From assembly GCA_964447605.1 (NCBI GenBank), contig CAYUTA010000043.1, positions 1 to 21,689 of the forward strand: DNA of 21,689 nucleotides, in the 5' to 3' direction. The translations under genes were made by a program, and so were the position numbers. This document shows positions 5,338 through 12,758 of this stretch, piece after piece (positions within the stretch are counted from its first letter, which is position 1; every line of letters begins with the position of its first letter). The notes beneath the pieces are model-generated. The model saw only the letters and a program-made list of their open reading frames with translations, was not told the DNA's origin and ran no database searches. This stretch comes from CAYUTA01 sp964447605 (lineage in GTDB: Bacteria > Bacillota > Clostridia > Christensenellales > CAG-138).

Positions 5338-7530
5338 TCAATCCACCTGCACGTCCGGCATCTCGATATCCGGCTGGTAGATGCGGTGCCGTTCAAGCTG
5401 CCCCTCGTTCCATTCGGAAATCATCTTGAGCAGCATTTTTTCATCCTCCTGTGTAAATGCGAGGTATGCGGAAGCGGAGGCGTCGCCCTTTTGATCCGTG
5501 TTTCCGTCAAAACGGATGTTGGTTTCACAGCGAAGCTGCACGAACAGCACGCCAGGATCGGCGGTGGGAATGCCGCGCTGGATTATCTTGAGAATCTGCT
5601 CCATCAGCTCCGGACTTGCGCCGTAGTCGTCCGGCTGGTATTTGTCGTCACGCACGTATCCGTAGTGCGACAGGTTTACCTGCTGTTTGCTCCCGTCCGA
5701 CATGGGGACGTTGATAAACACGCAATACACGCCGATCCGCCCGTTGGCAGGCGCTTTGCTGCGCAGAATTTCCAGCGTGACCGCCGCATTGCGGGCTACA
5801 TCCGGCTTAACGGAGTTGTTGCTGAGCATCATGTAGAGTCCGGCGGTTCTGGGCGTTTTCAAAGAGACGCTGTAGTGGTCTCCAAAGCGCCTTGTGCCAA
5901 GATGGCCGAACGTGTAAAAGTACCCCAGCTCCTGGTTTTCATTGGCGGTATAAATCTGGTAGACCGTCGGACGCAGGGAGGAAGGCTCCCGCACAATGCG
6001 CGCGTCATAATACCTGTCCGCAATCGTATTTTCCGCGGTACACTCGCCGACATAGCTTGCACGCAGCTTTTCAGCGTCTTCCGCGGTCATGGCTTCGCCG
6101 TTGGGGTAGTTTGTTGTCAAAAAGCTGATGGCTTCCCTCGGCGGAAAGGCGCGTAACGCCGCGGCGTACTGCGGATTTTGGTTGCGCGCATCGTTGAGGG
6201 TATTCACGTTGACAAACTCAATGCTGCGGCGAATTTTCCGGCCGCTGTGGAGCGTGATGACAATGGATTCGATGGTGCCTTCCACGCCGCCGTCCTCAAA
6301 GTTTCGGCCTCCCTGATAGTCCGGCTGTTTAACGCGTTCCGCCGCGGCCTTGAGCGAATCGGCGGTATATTGCCTTACCGCATCCTCCGTAAAATCGATT
6401 TGGGAAACCAGCAAGGCGGAATATGTCTGCGCGGCGCTTTCATAATTGTTGCCATAAAACCGTACCGATTTGATCTGATCCGCCGAAGGCGTGTCGTTAA
6501 GCACGGCTTTCCCAAGGCCCGTCGTGCCAAAATATAGCCCGGCGGCGGCGGCAACGGCACAAAGATACCAGGGCAGCGAGCGGAGCACGCGCTTTGGACT
6601 GCGCAGCGTTACAAACTGATAGATCAAATATACAATCAGCGACGCGGCAAGCAAAATGACGAGCGTAAGCTTGCGCGGCGACCGCACGATCAACAGCATG
6701 ACCGGCAGCGTCAGCAGGCATGCAAACAGCGTTTGCAGCTTGCCCGTGCGCGCGCTCCGCTCGGCAAGCTCCGAGGGCCGGCGGACGAACAGCCAGGCGC
6801 CCAGCGCCAGTTCCGCGCAAGCAAGCGCCAGCGAGTAGACGATGTTGCCCATGCTGACGATGTCGATCCTGAGCATGCGCCGCGTCAGCGTCACAAGCAT
6901 GCCCGTGACAATATTGGCGTTGGGACTCAATATTCCCTGCAGATCGCGCCAGCCGACGATCCAGGCTTCCGCAACGATGCCGCGCGCAAGAATGAACAGG
7001 ATGAACCGAGGCAGGAGCAGCACGATGCCGGTGAGAATGACGTTGGAAAACAGCGTGCCCGTGATGCTGCAAGCTATCGCCGCCGCGGCGAACGCCAGCA
7101 TGGTCGCAACGATGAAGAACGGCACGCTCAGCAGATAGTACGCAGGCACGAACGGCACGTCCATAAACAGATAGACCACCATCGATGCCAGCGTCGAAAG
7201 CACGACGGTCGCAACCGTCCAGGTCAGCGCAGCAAGCGTAACCGAGAGGTACAGATCGAGTCTGCGAACCGGCAGGCTGTGATAAAAATCGCTGTCGCAG
7301 CGCCTGTTCAGGAATGCAAAGCCGACATAGGCAAAGCCAATGCCGCCGATCAATGCAAAGAACGGCAGCGCGGGCAACATTTTGAACGGGCCGTCAAGCA
7401 TTTTGACCCAGGCGGTATTGGATGCGTTGCCGGCGCAGAGAATGGCCGTCAACACGACGGTAATAACAAGAAACGCAAGGCCGATGCGGCCGATGCGGCG
7501 CATGGATTCCCGATAGAGATTCTTACTCAT
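5338..7530 (-). CDS. ABC transporter permease, YtrC/D-like with DUF6449-like C-terminus
   Basis: 730 aa. Residues 1 to about 335 are hydrophobic, with about eight to ten membrane helices (near 16-36, 52-73, 92-118, 125-150, 160-180, 220-240, 265-285, 290-310, 320-338). Residues 340-730 are hydrophilic and presumably face outside. They contain repeated Tyr/Asn-rich blocks and match what I recall of the DUF6449 domain found on permeases next to GntR/ABC pairs. The N-terminal motif FYHSLPVRRLDLYLS is typical of ABC-2-like permeases. The start at 7530 overlaps the ATPase stop as ATGA, with a G-run about seven bases upstream. The substrate is unknown; related Ytr/bcrAB-type systems respond to cell-envelope-active compounds, so an envelope-stress role is plausible. 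Confidence 0.8.
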   Translation of the reverse strand: MSKNLYRESMRRIGRIGLAFLVITVVLTAILCAGNASNTAWVKMLDGPFKMLPALPFFALIGGIGFAYVGFAFLNRRCDSDFYHSLPVRRLDLYLSVTLAALTWTVATVVLSTLASMVVYLFMDVPFVPAYYLLSVPFFIVATMLAFAAAAIACSITGTLFSNVILTGIVLLLPRFILFILARGIVAEAWIVGWRDLQGILSPNANIVTGMLVTLTRRMLRIDIVSMGNIVYSLALACAELALGAWLFVRRPSELAERSARTGKLQTLFACLLTLPVMLLIVRSPRKLTLVILLAASLIVYLIYQFVTLRSPKRVLRSLPWYLCAVAAAAGLYFGTTGLGKAVLNDTPSADQIKSVRFYGNNYESAAQTYSALLVSQIDFTEDAVRQYTADSLKAAAERVKQPDYQGGRNFEDGGVEGTIESIVITLHSGRKIRRSIEFVNVNTLNDARNQNPQYAAALRAFPPREAISFLTTNYPNGEAMTAEDAEKLRASYVGECTAENTIADRYYDARIVREPSSLRPTVYQIYTANENQELGYFYTFGHLGTRRFGDHYSVSLKTPRTAGLYMMLSNNSVKPDVARNAAVTLEILRSKAPANGRIGVYCVFINVPMSDGSKQQVNLSHYGYVRDDKYQPDDYGASPELMEQILKIIQRGIPTADPGVLFVQLRCETNIRFDGNTDQKGDASASAYLAFTQEDEKMLLKMISEWNEGQLERHRIYQPDIEMPDVQVD

Positions 7531-8444
7531 GCTTTTGCCCCCCTATTGGCTTCCGGCTCGTCAAACACATAGCCGAGCGCCTCCATTTCATAAATAAACA
7601 CTTCCTCGAGCGCCAACGGCAGAATTTCAAACAGAATCGGCGACTTCTCTGCAAACGCCTTGCGGCAGGCGTCGCGATCGCCGCGCATGATGACGTTGGC
7701 CACCTTGCCCTGCCTGGAGAAGGAAAGCGTCTCGAAGCCGGCAAATACAGTTTGGTCGTAGTCCCCGTCAAACGCAACCTGCACCTTAAACAACGAGGTC
7801 TTGAGGTTTTGCACATCGCTTTCAAACACGATTCCGCCCTTGTACAGCAGCGCCAGCTGATCGCAGGTATCCTCGAGCTCGCGCAGCGAATGGCTGGTGA
7901 TGACCGCTGTGCATCCGCGGTCCATTACGTCGGCGTAAAGCGTCTGCTTCACCAGGTTGCGCATGACCGGGTCCAGCCCGTCAAACGTTTCGTCAAAGAA
8001 AATGTACTCCGCCGCCGTAGAAAGCGCCAGAATGGTCGCCGCCTGCCGGCGCATGCCCCGGCTGAAAGTGGAAAGCGGTTTGTCCGCATTGAGGCGGAAC
8101 GCCCCCGTCAGGCTTTGAAAACGCTCCATGTCAAACCTGTCGTATACGGACGCGTAAAGCTTGGCCATGCGGTTCATATTGCTCTGCGGCAGAAAAAACA
8201 GCTCGTCCGGAACAAAGGCAAAGTGCTTTTTGACCTCCATGTTTTCATACACGTTGCCGCCGTCGATGCACACCGCACCTTCATCCGGCCGGTAAATGCC
8301 GCTCATCAGCCGCAGGAAGGTTGATTTTCCGGCGCCGTTTGCACCGACCAAGCCGTAGATACATCCATTTGGTATGTTGCAGTTCAGATGATCCAGGGCA
8401 ACGACGTCCGAAAACCGTTTGGTAAGATTTCTTGCCGTAATCAT
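7527..8444 (-). CDS. ABC transporter ATP-binding protein (YtrB-like)
   Basis: 305 aa. Walker A GANGAGKST (34-42); degenerate signature FSRGMRRQ (127-134) in place of LSGGQ; Walker B YIFFDETFDGLD (147-158); H-loop TSHSLRELE. The Q-loop region reads FVPDELFFLPQ, as in YtrB and other ABC-2-type exporter ATPases. About 80 residues follow the nucleotide-binding domain (from about 215). It powers the permease encoded immediately downstream, and both of its gene junctions are 4-nt ATGA overlaps. The start at 8444 is fixed by the overlap with the regulator gene and a GGAAG-type ribosome site just upstream. Confidence 0.9.
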   Translation of the reverse strand: MITARNLTKRFSDVVALDHLNCNIPNGCIYGLVGANGAGKSTFLRLMSGIYRPDEGAVCIDGGNVYENMEVKKHFAFVPDELFFLPQSNMNRMAKLYASVYDRFDMERFQSLTGAFRLNADKPLSTFSRGMRRQAATILALSTAAEYIFFDETFDGLDPVMRNLVKQTLYADVMDRGCTAVITSHSLRELEDTCDQLALLYKGGIVFESDVQNLKTSLFKVQVAFDGDYDQTVFAGFETLSFSRQGKVANVIMRGDRDACRKAFAEKSPILFEILPLALEEVFIYEMEALGYVFDEPEANRGAKA

Positions 8445-8818
8445 GCGTTCACTTCCTTTCCATACGCAGTGTTTACTGCTTCGAGCACCTGCTCAACCGG
8501 CACCTGCGCCGAGCAGAGCTGCCTGCAAATCTCGCTGATTTTCTCAATCAGCGTGCGCATCCGCCCACCGATAATCTCCGGCGCGTCGCGGCTGACGAAC
8601 CGTCCGTTGCCCGGCACGCTGTAGCTGATCCCCCGCCGCTCCAGCTCCGTATACGCCTTTTGCAGGGTATTCGGGTTTACCGATAGCTTCTGCGACAGTG
8701 CGCGTACGCTTGGCAGCTGGTCGTCCGGCTTGAGCGCACCGGATGCAATCAGACGCTCGACCTGCTCGATGACCTGTTCATAGATGGGCGTCCTGCCAAA
8801 TTTGTCGATTTGGAACAT
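8441..8818 (-). CDS. GntR-family repressor, YtrA subfamily
   Basis: 125 aa, matching the short YtrA subfamily. The winged helix-turn-helix covers about residues 9-75 (PIYEQVIEQVERLI, LPSVRALSQKLSVNPNTLQKAYTELERRG, then the wing VPGNGRFV). Only a short helical dimerisation tail follows, with no effector domain. The start at 8818 has AAGGAGG eight bases upstream. It is first in an operon with the ABC ATPase and permease, and its own promoter carries a palindrome that it probably binds. In YtrA systems, cell-wall antibiotics lift repression; that is known for Bacillus ytr and only inferred here. Confidence 0.9.
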   Translation of the reverse strand: MFQIDKFGRTPIYEQVIEQVERLIASGALKPDDQLPSVRALSQKLSVNPNTLQKAYTELERRGISYSVPGNGRFVSRDAPEIIGGRMRTLIEKISEICRQLCSAQVPVEQVLEAVNTAYGKEVNA

Positions 8819-8836
8819 GTGCAGTCCTCCTTATCG

Positions 8837-8859
8837 GTGTACTACCTGTTGTAGTACAC
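8837..8859. promoter_or_regulatory. Palindromic operator for the YtrA-like repressor
   Basis: Perfect inverted repeat GTGTACTAC-N5-GTAGTACAC. It sits just downstream of the -10 element and over the expected transcription start of the repressor operon, 18 bp before the repressor ATG. That is the classical autorepression position. A GTAC core with 9-bp arms suits a dimeric GntR protein. Confidence 0.8.
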
Positions 8860-8863
8860 GTAT

Positions 8864-8892
8864 ATAATACGGAACAGTTTGCCGATTGTCAA
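8864..8892 (-). promoter_or_regulatory. Promoter of the GntR-ABC operon
   Basis: Minus strand: consensus -35 TTGACA (8892-8887), a 17-bp spacer and -10 TATTAT (8869-8864). The predicted start near 8857 lies inside the palindromic operator. Confidence 0.85.
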
Positions 8893-8915
8893 GCATAAAT
8901 AGCTATTTTTTTCAA

Positions 8916-8932
8916 TTTTACACAGATTTTAC
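8916..8932 (+). promoter_or_regulatory. Pho-box-like direct repeats before pstC
   Basis: TTTTAC occurs at 8916-8921 and again at 8927-8932, exactly 11 bp apart. This matches the periodicity of PhoP/PhoB boxes in Gram-positive bacteria (TTWACA-like hexamers every 11 bp). Possible -10 elements downstream are TGTAAT/TAATTA (8946-8953) and TAATCT (8966-8971). No good -35 is seen, as expected for an activator-dependent promoter. The region is shared with the divergent GntR operon promoter. Confidence 0.6.
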
Positions 8933-8977
8933 TGAAGCCGACTTTTGTAATTAACCTTTTCGTCCTAATCTAAGCGT

Positions 8978-9853
8978 ATGAAAAAGAATAAATTGCGCAA
9001 TCGAAACGGGTTTAAGGAACCATTCATGCGGGTCGTCTTTCTGTTGTCAGCCTGCGCGTCCATACTGGCCGTCGCGCTGATTTGCATCTTTCTGTTTGCA
9101 AGCGGCGTTCCCGCAATGGCAAAGATCGGCGCATGGGACTTCCTTGCGGGTACGCGGTGGAAGCCCTCGAACGGCCGGTTCGGCATCCTGCCCATGATAC
9201 TTAGCAGCATATACGTCACGGCGGGCGCAATCCTCATCGGTGTGCCGATCGGCATCCTGACGGCAATCTTCATGGCGCGCTTCTGCCCAAAGCGGCTGTA
9301 CCGCTTTCTTAAGCCCGCCGTCGATCTGCTGGCAGGTATCCCCTCGGTGGTGTACGGCTTCTTTGGCCTGATGGTCATTGTGCCGACGATTCGCAGCCTG
9401 TTTGGCGGAAGCGGCACGAGTATGCTTGCCGCTTCGATCGTGCTGGGCATCATGATCCTTCCCACCATCATCGGCGTGACGGAATCCGCCCTGCGCGCCG
9501 TACCGGAAAGCTATTACGAGGGCAGTTTGGCCCTCGGCGCCACCCATGAGCGAAGCGTGTTCTGCGCGGTGTTTCCCGCGGCAAAATCCGGCGTGATGGC
9601 GGGGGTCATCCTGGGTATCGGGCGTGCCATCGGAGAAACGATGGCCGTCATTATGGTTGCGGGCAACCAGGCCGTTATCCCCTCGAGTCTCATCAAGGGA
9701 CTCAGGACGCTCACGGCCAACATTGTGCTCGAGATGGGATATGCGCAGGATCTGCACCGCGAGGCGCTGATTGCAACGGCGGTCGTGCTGTTTGTGTTCA
9801 TCCTCATCATTAACCTGTGCTTTTCGCTGGTCAAAAGGAGGACAATGGAATGA
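8978..9853 (+). CDS. pstC: Phosphate ABC transporter permease PstC
   Basis: 291 aa. An N-terminal helix (FLLSACASILAVALICIFLF, about 20-40) is followed by the ABC permease core with LAGIPSVVYGFFGLMV and the EAA loop region RAVPESYYEGSLALGATHERSVFCAVFP. With PstA it forms the membrane channel of the high-affinity phosphate importer. The start at 8978 gives the usual PstC N-terminus (MKK...), but no Shine-Dalgarno precedes it. Met17 (9026) has AAGGA about eight bases upstream and is a possible alternative. It is first in the pstCAB-phoU-phoBR run, behind Pho-box-like repeats. pstS is not adjacent; it lies about 7 kb downstream. Confidence 0.95.
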   Translation: MKKNKLRNRNGFKEPFMRVVFLLSACASILAVALICIFLFASGVPAMAKIGAWDFLAGTRWKPSNGRFGILPMILSSIYVTAGAILIGVPIGILTAIFMARFCPKRLYRFLKPAVDLLAGIPSVVYGFFGLMVIVPTIRSLFGGSGTSMLAASIVLGIMILPTIIGVTESALRAVPESYYEGSLALGATHERSVFCAVFPAAKSGVMAGVILGIGRAIGETMAVIMVAGNQAVIPSSLIKGLRTLTANIVLEMGYAQDLHREALIATAVVLFVFILIINLCFSLVKRRTME

Positions 9854-10680
9854 ACGCCTCGCGCCTGAATGCAGCCATTTTGCGTACGGCCGTATACATC
9901 GCCTCCGCGCTGACGGTCTCAACCCTGCTGTTTTTAGTCGGCTATATCCTCGTCAAGGGCGTGCCGCATTTAAACTGGGAGCTGTTTTCGCTCAACTATA
10001 CGTCGGATAACGCGTCGCTTTTTCCCGCGCTCGTCAATACCGTCTCCATGACGCTGCTCTCGCTGTTGCTGGCCGTGCCGCTGGGCGTCGGCGCAGCCAT
10101 CTATCTGGTGGAATACGCCTCGCGCGGCAACCGGCTGATCGGCGCCGTCCGCGTGACGGCCGAAACCCTCTCCGGCATTCCATCAATCGTATACGGACTG
10201 TTCGGCTACCTGCTGTTCGTCGTTGCTCTGCGTTGGGGATACTCCCTTCTGGCCGGGGGGTGCACGCTGGCCATCATGATTCTGCCGGTCATCATGCGCA
10301 CCACCGAGGAGGCGCTCAAGGCCGTGCCCGACGCCTATCGCGAGGGCAGCTTCGGCCTGGGCGCGGGGCGGCTGAGAACCGTACGCAAGATCATACTGCC
10401 CTCCGCGGTACCCGGCATTCTGGCGGGCATCATTCTTTCGGTCGGCCGGATTGTCGGCGAAACCGCGGCGCTCATCTATACCGCCGGCACCGTGGCAAAA
10501 ATACCCGGGAGCATCATGGGATCCGGCCGAACGCTCTCGGTGCACATGTACGCGCTATGGAGCGAGGGCCTATCGACCAACCAAAGCTATGCCACCGCCG
10601 TGATACTGCTGATACTGGTCGTAGGCCTCAACGCACTGTCGGCATTGGCTGCAAAGAAAGTGGGAAACAGGAATGGATAA
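9850..10680 (+). CDS. pstA: Phosphate ABC transporter permease PstA
   Basis: 276 aa. Membrane helices begin near residue 12. The conserved LSGIPSIVYGLFGYLLFV and the EAA-type loop EALKAVPDAYREGSFGLGAGRLRTVRKIILPSAVPGILAGIIL are characteristic of PstA. It pairs with PstC. Start 9850: AAGGAGG lies eight bases upstream and its ATG overlaps the pstC stop (ATGA). A longer reading from 9817 would add 11 residues inside pstC without a ribosome site. It ends overlapping pstB by 8 nt. Confidence 0.95.
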   Translation: MNASRLNAAILRTAVYIASALTVSTLLFLVGYILVKGVPHLNWELFSLNYTSDNASLFPALVNTVSMTLLSLLLAVPLGVGAAIYLVEYASRGNRLIGAVRVTAETLSGIPSIVYGLFGYLLFVVALRWGYSLLAGGCTLAIMILPVIMRTTEEALKAVPDAYREGSFGLGAGRLRTVRKIILPSAVPGILAGIILSVGRIVGETAALIYTAGTVAKIPGSIMGSGRTLSVHMYALWSEGLSTNQSYATAVILLILVVGLNALSALAAKKVGNRNG

Positions 10681-11434
10681 ACCAATGGAAAAAATCAGAA
10701 TTGAACAACTGAATCTGTATTATGGAGCGTTTCAGGCGCTCAAAGACGTCAGTTTGGACATTCCCGCATGCCGGATCACCGCGTTTATCGGCCCGTCGGG
10801 CTGCGGCAAGTCCACGCTGTTGAAAACGCTCAACCGCATGAACGACCTTATCGAAGGATGTCGCATCGAAGGAATTGTTTCGCTCGACGGAGCGGATATC
10901 TATGCGCGCATGGACGTCAACCAGCTGCGCAAGCGCGTGGGTATGGTGTTTCAAAAACCGAATCCGTTCCCCATGAGCATCTATGACAACGTCGCTTACG
11001 GTCCGCGCACGCACGGCGTAAAGAGCAAGGCGCGGCTGGACGACATCGTAGAACGTTCGCTCACCGACGCCGCCATCTGGGACGAGGTTAAGGACAGGCT
11101 GAGAAAGTCCGCGCTGGGGCTTTCCGGCGGCCAGCAGCAGCGGCTGTGCATTGCGCGTGCATTGGCCGTCGAGCCGGAGGTTCTGCTTATGGACGAACCG
11201 ACCAGTGCGCTTGACCCAATCTCCACCGCCAAGATCGAGGAGCTTGCGGAGGCGCTGAAAAGCCGATATACTATCGTTATCGTGACGCATAACATGCAGC
11301 AAGCGGTGCGAATCTCCGACAAAACGGCGTTTTTCCTGCTGGGCGAGGTGGTTGAGTTTGGACGGACGGAACGGCTGTTCGCGCAGCCGAAGGATCGGCG
11401 GACAGAGGACTATATTACAGGGAGGTTCGGTTGA
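10673..11434 (+). CDS. pstB: Phosphate ABC transporter ATP-binding protein PstB
   Basis: 253 aa, the normal PstB length. Walker A GPSGCGKST (40-48) is followed by the PstB-typical KTLNRMNDLIEGCRIEG. Q-loop MVFQKPNPFPMSIYDNVAYGPR; signature LSGGQQQR (150-157); Walker B VLLMDEP (170-176); H-loop VTHNMQQA. It hydrolyses ATP to drive phosphate import by PstSCA. The start at 10673 overlaps the end of pstA; Met5 (10685) is a possible alternative because AGGA directly abuts the first ATG. It ends in a TGATG overlap with phoU. Confidence 0.96.
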   Translation: MDKPMEKIRIEQLNLYYGAFQALKDVSLDIPACRITAFIGPSGCGKSTLLKTLNRMNDLIEGCRIEGIVSLDGADIYARMDVNQLRKRVGMVFQKPNPFPMSIYDNVAYGPRTHGVKSKARLDDIVERSLTDAAIWDEVKDRLRKSALGLSGGQQQRLCIARALAVEPEVLLMDEPTSALDPISTAKIEELAEALKSRYTIVIVTHNMQQAVRISDKTAFFLLGEVVEFGRTERLFAQPKDRRTEDYITGRFG

Positions 11435-12084
11435 TGAGAAGCAGGTTTGACGAGCAGCTAAAGCTCCTGAACAAGGAGTTGATCTCGATGGGCGCGCTGT
11501 GCGAGGAGGCCATCTCCATCGCCGCGCAGGCGCTGCGGACAGGCAACGCGGCGCAGGCGAGGCGCGTGATTGCCATCGACGCGGAAATCGACCGGATGGA
11601 ACGCAACATCGAGGCCATGTGCCTGAAGCTGCTTTTGCAGCAGCAGCCCGTCGCGAGGGATTTGCGGCAGGTTTCCGCCGCGCTTAAAATGATTACCGAC
11701 ATGGAGCGCATCGGCGACCAGGCGGCAGACATTGCTGAGATCATCGGCTTTTTAAACGGCCGTACCGGCGATTCCGAGCATATTGGCGAGATGGCCGAAG
11801 CCACCATCCGCATGGTGACGGAGAGCGTGGATGCATACGTTAAGCGGGACGTTTCGCTCGCCAAGGCGGTCATTGCGCACGACGATGTCGTCGACGCGCT
11901 GTTTGACAAGGTCAAGGCCTCGCTGATCGCCATGATCGGCGCGAATCCCGCCGACGGGGTGTATGCGCTCGACCTGCTTATGATTTCAAAATACTTTGAA
12001 CGTATCGGCGACCACGCGACCAACATTGCCGAATGGGTTGAGTTTTCCGTTACCGGCGTGCATAAAGGAGAGGCGGAGCTATGA
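11434..12084 (+). CDS. phoU: Phosphate signalling protein PhoU
   Basis: 216 aa, all helical, with the two tandem PhoU three-helix bundles. They contain the metal-binding signatures EIDRMERNIE and DMERIGDQAADIAE (repeat 1) and DVVDALFDKVK and KYFERIGDHATNIAEWV (repeat 2). PhoU links PstSCAB to PhoR and keeps the kinase off when phosphate is plentiful. The start at 11434 has GGGAGG eight bases upstream and forms TGATG with the pstB stop. The last codons overlap the next gene by ATGA. Its place between pstB and phoB is the expected one for phosphate control. Confidence 0.96.
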   Translation: MRSRFDEQLKLLNKELISMGALCEEAISIAAQALRTGNAAQARRVIAIDAEIDRMERNIEAMCLKLLLQQQPVARDLRQVSAALKMITDMERIGDQAADIAEIIGFLNGRTGDSEHIGEMAEATIRMVTESVDAYVKRDVSLAKAVIAHDDVVDALFDKVKASLIAMIGANPADGVYALDLLMISKYFERIGDHATNIAEWVEFSVTGVHKGEAEL

Positions 12085-12758
12085 TCTACTGCGTAGAGGA
12101 TGACGCCAGCATCCGCGACATCGAGGTGTATTCCCTCCAGTCCACCGGTTATGAGGCGGCCGGTTTCGCGGACGGCGGCGCATTATTCGAAGCGCTTAAA
12201 CTCCGGCTACCGGAGCTTGTGATGCTCGACGTGATGCTGCCCGGCGAGGACGGGGTCGCCATCCTCAAACGGCTCAAGTCGGATGCCGCAACCCGCGATA
12301 TTCCCGTTATCATGGCCACGGCCAAAGGTGCGGAGTACGATAAAATCATCAGCCTGGATCTGGGCGCGGACGACTATCTGGTCAAGCCGTTCGGTATGAT
12401 GGAGATGGTTTCGCGCGTGCGCGCGGTGCTCCGTCGCGCCGCGCCAAAGCAGGTGTTGGGGGCGCTGGAGATGGGCGGCCTGACGCTTAGCCTCTGCGAG
12501 CACACCGTGACGGCCGAAGGGCACAGGATTACCCTGACCCTCAAGGAATTTGAGTTGCTGCGCACGCTGATGTCGCGCCCTGGCATGGTATTCACGCGCG
12601 ACCGGCTGCTTTCGGATATCTGGGGAATCGATTACGACGGCGAGACCCGCACGGTGGATGTGCATGTCCGCACGCTGCGCCAAAAACTCGGCGGCTACGG
12701 CGAGTGGATCGAAACCGTACGCGGCGTCGGTTACCGTATGGAGGCGCGAAAGGCATGA
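12081..12758 (+). CDS. phoB: Response regulator, PhoB/PhoP-like (OmpR family)
   Basis: 225 aa. The receiver domain (1-118) has acidic pocket Asp7/Asp8, phosphoacceptor Asp50 (VMLDVMLPG), Thr80 and Lys102 (DDYLVKPFG). A C-terminal winged helix of the OmpR/PhoB type runs from about 128 to 222 (TLKEFELLRTLM, RDRLLSDIWG, RTVDVHVRTLRQKL, VRGVGYRME). Location directly after phoU and before a PhoR-type kinase makes it the phosphate-starvation regulator. It should bind the 11-bp-spaced repeats before pstC and pstS. It overlaps phoU and phoR by 4 nt each. Confidence 0.93.
   Translation: MIYCVEDDASIRDIEVYSLQSTGYEAAGFADGGALFEALKLRLPELVMLDVMLPGEDGVAILKRLKSDAATRDIPVIMATAKGAEYDKIISLDLGADDYLVKPFGMMEMVSRVRAVLRRAAPKQVLGALEMGGLTLSLCEHTVTAEGHRITLTLKEFELLRTLMSRPGMVFTRDRLLSDIWGIDYDGETRTVDVHVRTLRQKLGGYGEWIETVRGVGYRMEARKA

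Noticed and set aside
6733..7572. 279-codon plus-strand open frame opposite the permease
   Set aside because: Rich in Arg, Gln, Asp and His as expected for the antisense of a hydrophobic membrane protein; no ribosome site.
9047..9922. 291-codon minus-strand open frame opposite pstC
   Set aside because: Antisense of a membrane protein; pstC on the other strand is unmistakable.
10673..11434. PstB considered as a generic amino-acid-type ABC ATPase
   Set aside because: The NRMNDLIEGCRIEG and QKPNPFPMSIYDNVAYG motifs and the pstCA-phoU context are specific to PstB.
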